Source: a virus. Taken from it: DNA of 24,483 bases. Both the position numbers and the translations under genes were made by a program. Positions 22,747 to 24,483 of this stretch are shown piece after piece. The first letter of the stretch is position 1. Every line of letters starts with the position of its first letter. The stretch spans positions 1 to 24,483 of the IMG/VR virus record IMGVR_UViG_3300042397_002966; one strand, given 5' to 3'. The notes below the pieces were generated by a model that was not told the origin of the DNA, made no database searches, and worked only from the letters and a program-made list of their open reading frames with translations.

Positions 22747-22780
22747 AAATGGCGGGGGCCGAAGACCTCGCCATTTTTTT
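22747..22780 (+). terminator. rho-independent terminator after gp23
   Basis: AAATGGCG (22747-22754) pairs with CGCCATTT (22769-22776), with a GC-rich interior, followed by a T-run to 22780. It begins 32 bases after the gp23 stop. Confidence 0.85.
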
Positions 22781-22801
22781 ATATAAAAAGATATGGAGAT
22801 G

Positions 22802-22809
22802 AATAAATA
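22802..22809 (+). promoter_or_regulatory. T4-late-type box before the post-capsid gene
   Basis: AATAAATA, ending exactly five bases before the ATG at 22815 and downstream of the gp23 terminator, so the next gene is an independent late unit. Confidence 0.6.
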
Positions 22810-22814
22810 ATAAT

Positions 22815-23228
22815 ATGCCAGTCATTAGCTTTAACAATCAGGTTCTCTCAGCATTCGGTTTAGGTCCATTAAATTTGAGCTGGTCTCTTTCCAGCACAGG
22901 TCAATTTAAGACAGTCGAACTTCTCACCACCGGTACAACAGCCTCAAAAGCAGTCCGCGGAGTAGCTTTCAATACTCTTCTTTCATCAGCAGTATCACCA
23001 GCTTCTGGTACCGGTTCGTTTGCTACTCTTTCAGCATTTGCCGGTACAACATTTAGAGTTGATAGAGCATACAACGGCCAGACAATGGCTGTTATTTTTA
23101 CAGATGAGTCATCATCACTGTTCACAGTTGTTACAGGAGCTACTAATACTCAACAGACTCTTACAGCTAACGGATTTGATACATCGTTTCCACAGATTCA
23201 AAAGGAAGTATATCTAGGTTATCGTTAA
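22815..23228 (+). CDS. putative structural protein (head decoration candidate)
   Basis: A 137-residue Ser/Thr/Ala/Gly-rich protein with few charged residues and alternating hydrophobic stretches (NLSWSLSST, GTTFRVDRAY, MAVIFTDESSSLFTVVTG), suggesting an all-beta fold. I do not recognise a named family. It shares with gp23 the enrichment in C-ending codons, has its own late promoter and a strong terminator, and directly follows the capsid gene; these features point to an abundant virion component such as a capsid decoration protein. This is inference. Its start MPV and box resemble those of the small convergent gene next door. Confidence 0.75.
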   Translation: MPVISFNNQVLSAFGLGPLNLSWSLSSTGQFKTVELLTTGTTASKAVRGVAFNTLLSSAVSPASGTGSFATLSAFAGTTFRVDRAYNGQTMAVIFTDESSSLFTVVTGATNTQQTLTANGFDTSFPQIQKEVYLGYR

Positions 23229-23248
23229 TACTTCTTCTTCATATACTA

Positions 23249-23279
23249 AGAGAGCCGATCGAAAGATCGGCTCTTTTTT
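23249..23279 (+). terminator. strong rho-independent terminator
   Basis: AGAGCCGATC (23251-23260), a GAAA tetraloop, GATCGGCTCT (23265-23274) and six Ts (23274-23279). The stem has ten perfect base pairs, extendable by two to three through AAG/TTT. Confidence 0.92.
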
Positions 23280-23317
23280 ACACTCAACACCACCATCCGT
23301 TAGGTATACTAGTTCTT

Positions 23318-23641
23318 TTACGATCTAAGTGGGTTACTACTAAAGAACTGCGTTCTGTAGAAAATAGGTCCAGCTGTTGCAGCCTTAGCAGATACTTGAT
23401 CTGAATTAGTTAAGCCTCTTAAAACTATGCTCTCATTATTATTAAGAAGCATTGCAAAGGGTTCTTGGCTAAATCCATTATCGTAAGCACTTAATAGTCC
23501 CCCAGTTCTATTATAGAGCTCTATCTCAGAGCACGGCTGAGAAGATAATTTAGTTAAAGAGGTTCCAGCAATTTGATTAAAAGATCTGCATTGATTGATA
23601 TTGTAATAAGTAGAACCGTTATTTGTAGATGGAACTGGCAT
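23318..23641 (-). CDS. small probable virion protein
   Basis: A 107-residue protein, convergent with the post-capsid gene. From residue 33 it shows a pattern often seen in small phage structural proteins: CSEIELYNRTGGLLSAY, FAMLLNNNESIVLRGLTNSDQVSAK and a final FYRTQFFS, a predicted small beta-sandwich. No named family can be assigned. A late-type box lies five bases before its ATG, supporting late expression and the chosen start. It starts with MPV, as does the 22815 gene, and both may decorate the virion; similarity beyond the first residues is not evident by eye. No clear terminator of its own is seen; the shared hairpin at 23251-23274 is weakly bidirectional. Confidence 0.7.
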   Translation of the reverse strand: MPVPSTNNGSTYYNINQCRSFNQIAGTSLTKLSSQPCSEIELYNRTGGLLSAYDNGFSQEPFAMLLNNNESIVLRGLTNSDQVSAKAATAGPIFYRTQFFSSNPLRS

Positions 23642-23646
23642 ACTAT

Positions 23647-23654
23647 TATTTATT
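23647..23654 (-). promoter_or_regulatory. T4-late-type box for the small minus-strand gene
   Basis: AATAAATA on the minus strand, ending exactly five bases before the ATG at 23641. The flanking ATAAATAATAGTATG is shared with the region before the gene at 20047. Confidence 0.6.
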
Positions 23655-23662
23655 CTACAAAT

Positions 23663-23691
23663 AAAAAAACCGCTATCTTTCGATAGCGGTT
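23663..23691 (-). terminator. rho-independent terminator of queF
   Basis: Read on the minus strand: AACCGCTATC, GAAA loop, GATAGCGGTT, then a run of Ts (plus-strand As at 23663-23669). It starts 23 bases past the queF stop. The loop is the same GAAA as in the terminator at 23251. Confidence 0.9.
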
Positions 23692-23713
23692 CATTTTGTT
23701 ATGGCAATAAAGA

Positions 23714-24483
23714 TTATTGCTTCGGTGTCTTAGCAAACGGAATATCCGGATCACTAAGAGTATTATGTAGCAATTCTTTACTGGAAGCGCGCTCCGGATT
23801 AATATCAATACCGCCTCTTCGAGCATACAAACATCTTACACATAGTTTATCTGGCTTAACCAGATCATACAGTCGCTTATAGATAGTTTCACAAATCTCC
23901 TCATGAAAGTGACACTCATCTCTAAATGAAACAATATACTTAAGAAGAGAGATAGGATCAACCGTCTTCTTTCCACTCATGTAAATATAAACGTCACCCC
24001 AGTCTGGCTGACTAGTCACGCGACAGTTTGACTTAAGTAAAGCGCTATGATAATATACCTCTTCAACTTCCGAATCTAAGATCTCGAGAAGTTCGGGAGT
24101 TTCATTATAAACACTAAACTCTACACCGTCTACAGGATACACCTCCTCAAGAGTAATAAAAGCCTTACTCTTGTGTTTTTCAATATCATGACCCCATTCA
24201 CTATATGCATCGCTAACATTAGCCAGAATAACATCATTACTAAATACTTTTACTAGAACATTAGTCTCAAGTAGCTTAGATAGATCTTCAGCAGCGCGCT
24301 CTGAAATAGCTTCGCGAACAGTCTGAGCATCAGGTCCTAGCTTAGTCATATTAAACGAATTAAAATAGAGCTTAATTGACTTTGACTCAACAATATATTT
24401 GTTAGAGCAAGGATATACGATCTTAGCAATACCAGTTACCGGCATACCATAATCTGTTAGGCCTGATACTTCATATGCATTCC
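23714..24483 (-). CDS. queF: NADPH-dependent 7-cyano-7-deazaguanine reductase (QueF), 5' end outside window
   Basis: QueF reduces the nitrile of preQ0 to the amine preQ1 using NADPH. This is the long, two-domain (E. coli-type) form. Visible are VESKSIKLYFNSFN (NADPH-site signature), LLKSNCRVTSQPDWG with the catalytic Cys (codon 24023-24025) and Asp seven residues on, SFRDECHFHEE with the substrate-binding HE, and the terminal RRGGIDINP. The reading frame continues without a stop past the internal ATG at 24445 to the window edge, with QueF-like residues (NAYEVSGLTDYG), so the true start lies to the right; roughly 50-60 N-terminal residues are probably missing by comparison with the 282-residue E. 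coli enzyme. In a phage it points to deazaguanine-modified DNA rather than tRNA. Confidence 0.93.
   Translation of the reverse strand, partial: NAYEVSGLTDYGMPVTGIAKIVYPCSNKYIVESKSIKLYFNSFNMTKLGPDAQTVREAISERAAEDLSKLLETNVLVKVFSNDVILANVSDAYSEWGHDIEKHKSKAFITLEEVYPVDGVEFSVYNETPELLEILDSEVEEVYYHSALLKSNCRVTSQPDWGDVYIYMSGKKTVDPISLLKYIVSFRDECHFHEEICETIYKRLYDLVKPDKLCVRCLYARRGGIDINPERASSKELLHNTLSDPDIPFAKTPKQ

Noticed and set aside
1-24483. tRNA genes, photosynthesis genes or other cyanophage markers
   Set aside because: None could be found by eye, so a cyanobacterial host is not supported.

Overview
This window is a piece of a T4-like (contractile-tailed, large-genome) bacteriophage, low in G+C and most like the marine relatives of T4. 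The diagnostic block is 14769-22715. It encodes a gp15-like tail sheath stabiliser, portal gp20, gp13-like neck protein, gp4/TnsA-type head completion nuclease, prohead protease gp21, a small gp67/68-like core protein, scaffold gp22 and major capsid protein gp23. A PhoH-like ATPase, a GroES/gp31-like co-chaperonin and T4-type late promoter boxes fit this assignment. The host cannot be named from the sequence; sigma70-like promoters and the phage type suggest a Gram-negative bacterium. No tRNA, rRNA, CRISPR or transposon was seen.

Layout. (1) 1-2930: phoH (minus), then queE, an HNH protein and a P-loop kinase-like gene (plus). (2) 2923-5052: a large minus-strand tail fibre built of about 25 short repeats with a C-terminal S74 intramolecular chaperone. 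(3) 5108-10971: a tightly packed plus-strand cassette of five glycosyltransferase-like and three methyltransferase genes, most joined by ATGA stop/start overlaps. (4) 11018-14755: a DUF366-like protein, a possible clamp-loader subunit, the co-chaperonin, a DUF2693-like protein, an unknown protein, and an XPD/DinG-type helicase with an iron-sulphur cysteine set. (5) 14769-22715: the virion assembly block. (6) 22815-23641: two small convergent, probably structural genes separated by a strong terminator. (7) 23714 to the right edge: queF (minus), truncated by the window.

Two themes tie the genes together. First, QueE, QueF and probably the DUF366-like protein point to 7-deazaguanine chemistry, best explained as phage DNA modification, although no DpdA transglycosylase lies in the window. 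Second, the start regions are unusual. Most genes lack a Shine-Dalgarno sequence. Seven late genes have an A-N-TAAATA or TATAAATA box exactly five bases before the start codon, where T4 late-promoter geometry would start the mRNA at the start codon itself. Several presumed early genes have TATAAT-like boxes at similarly short distance. This suggests widespread leaderless transcription. The capsid gene is the exception, with a roughly 60-base leader containing a hairpin and T-run.
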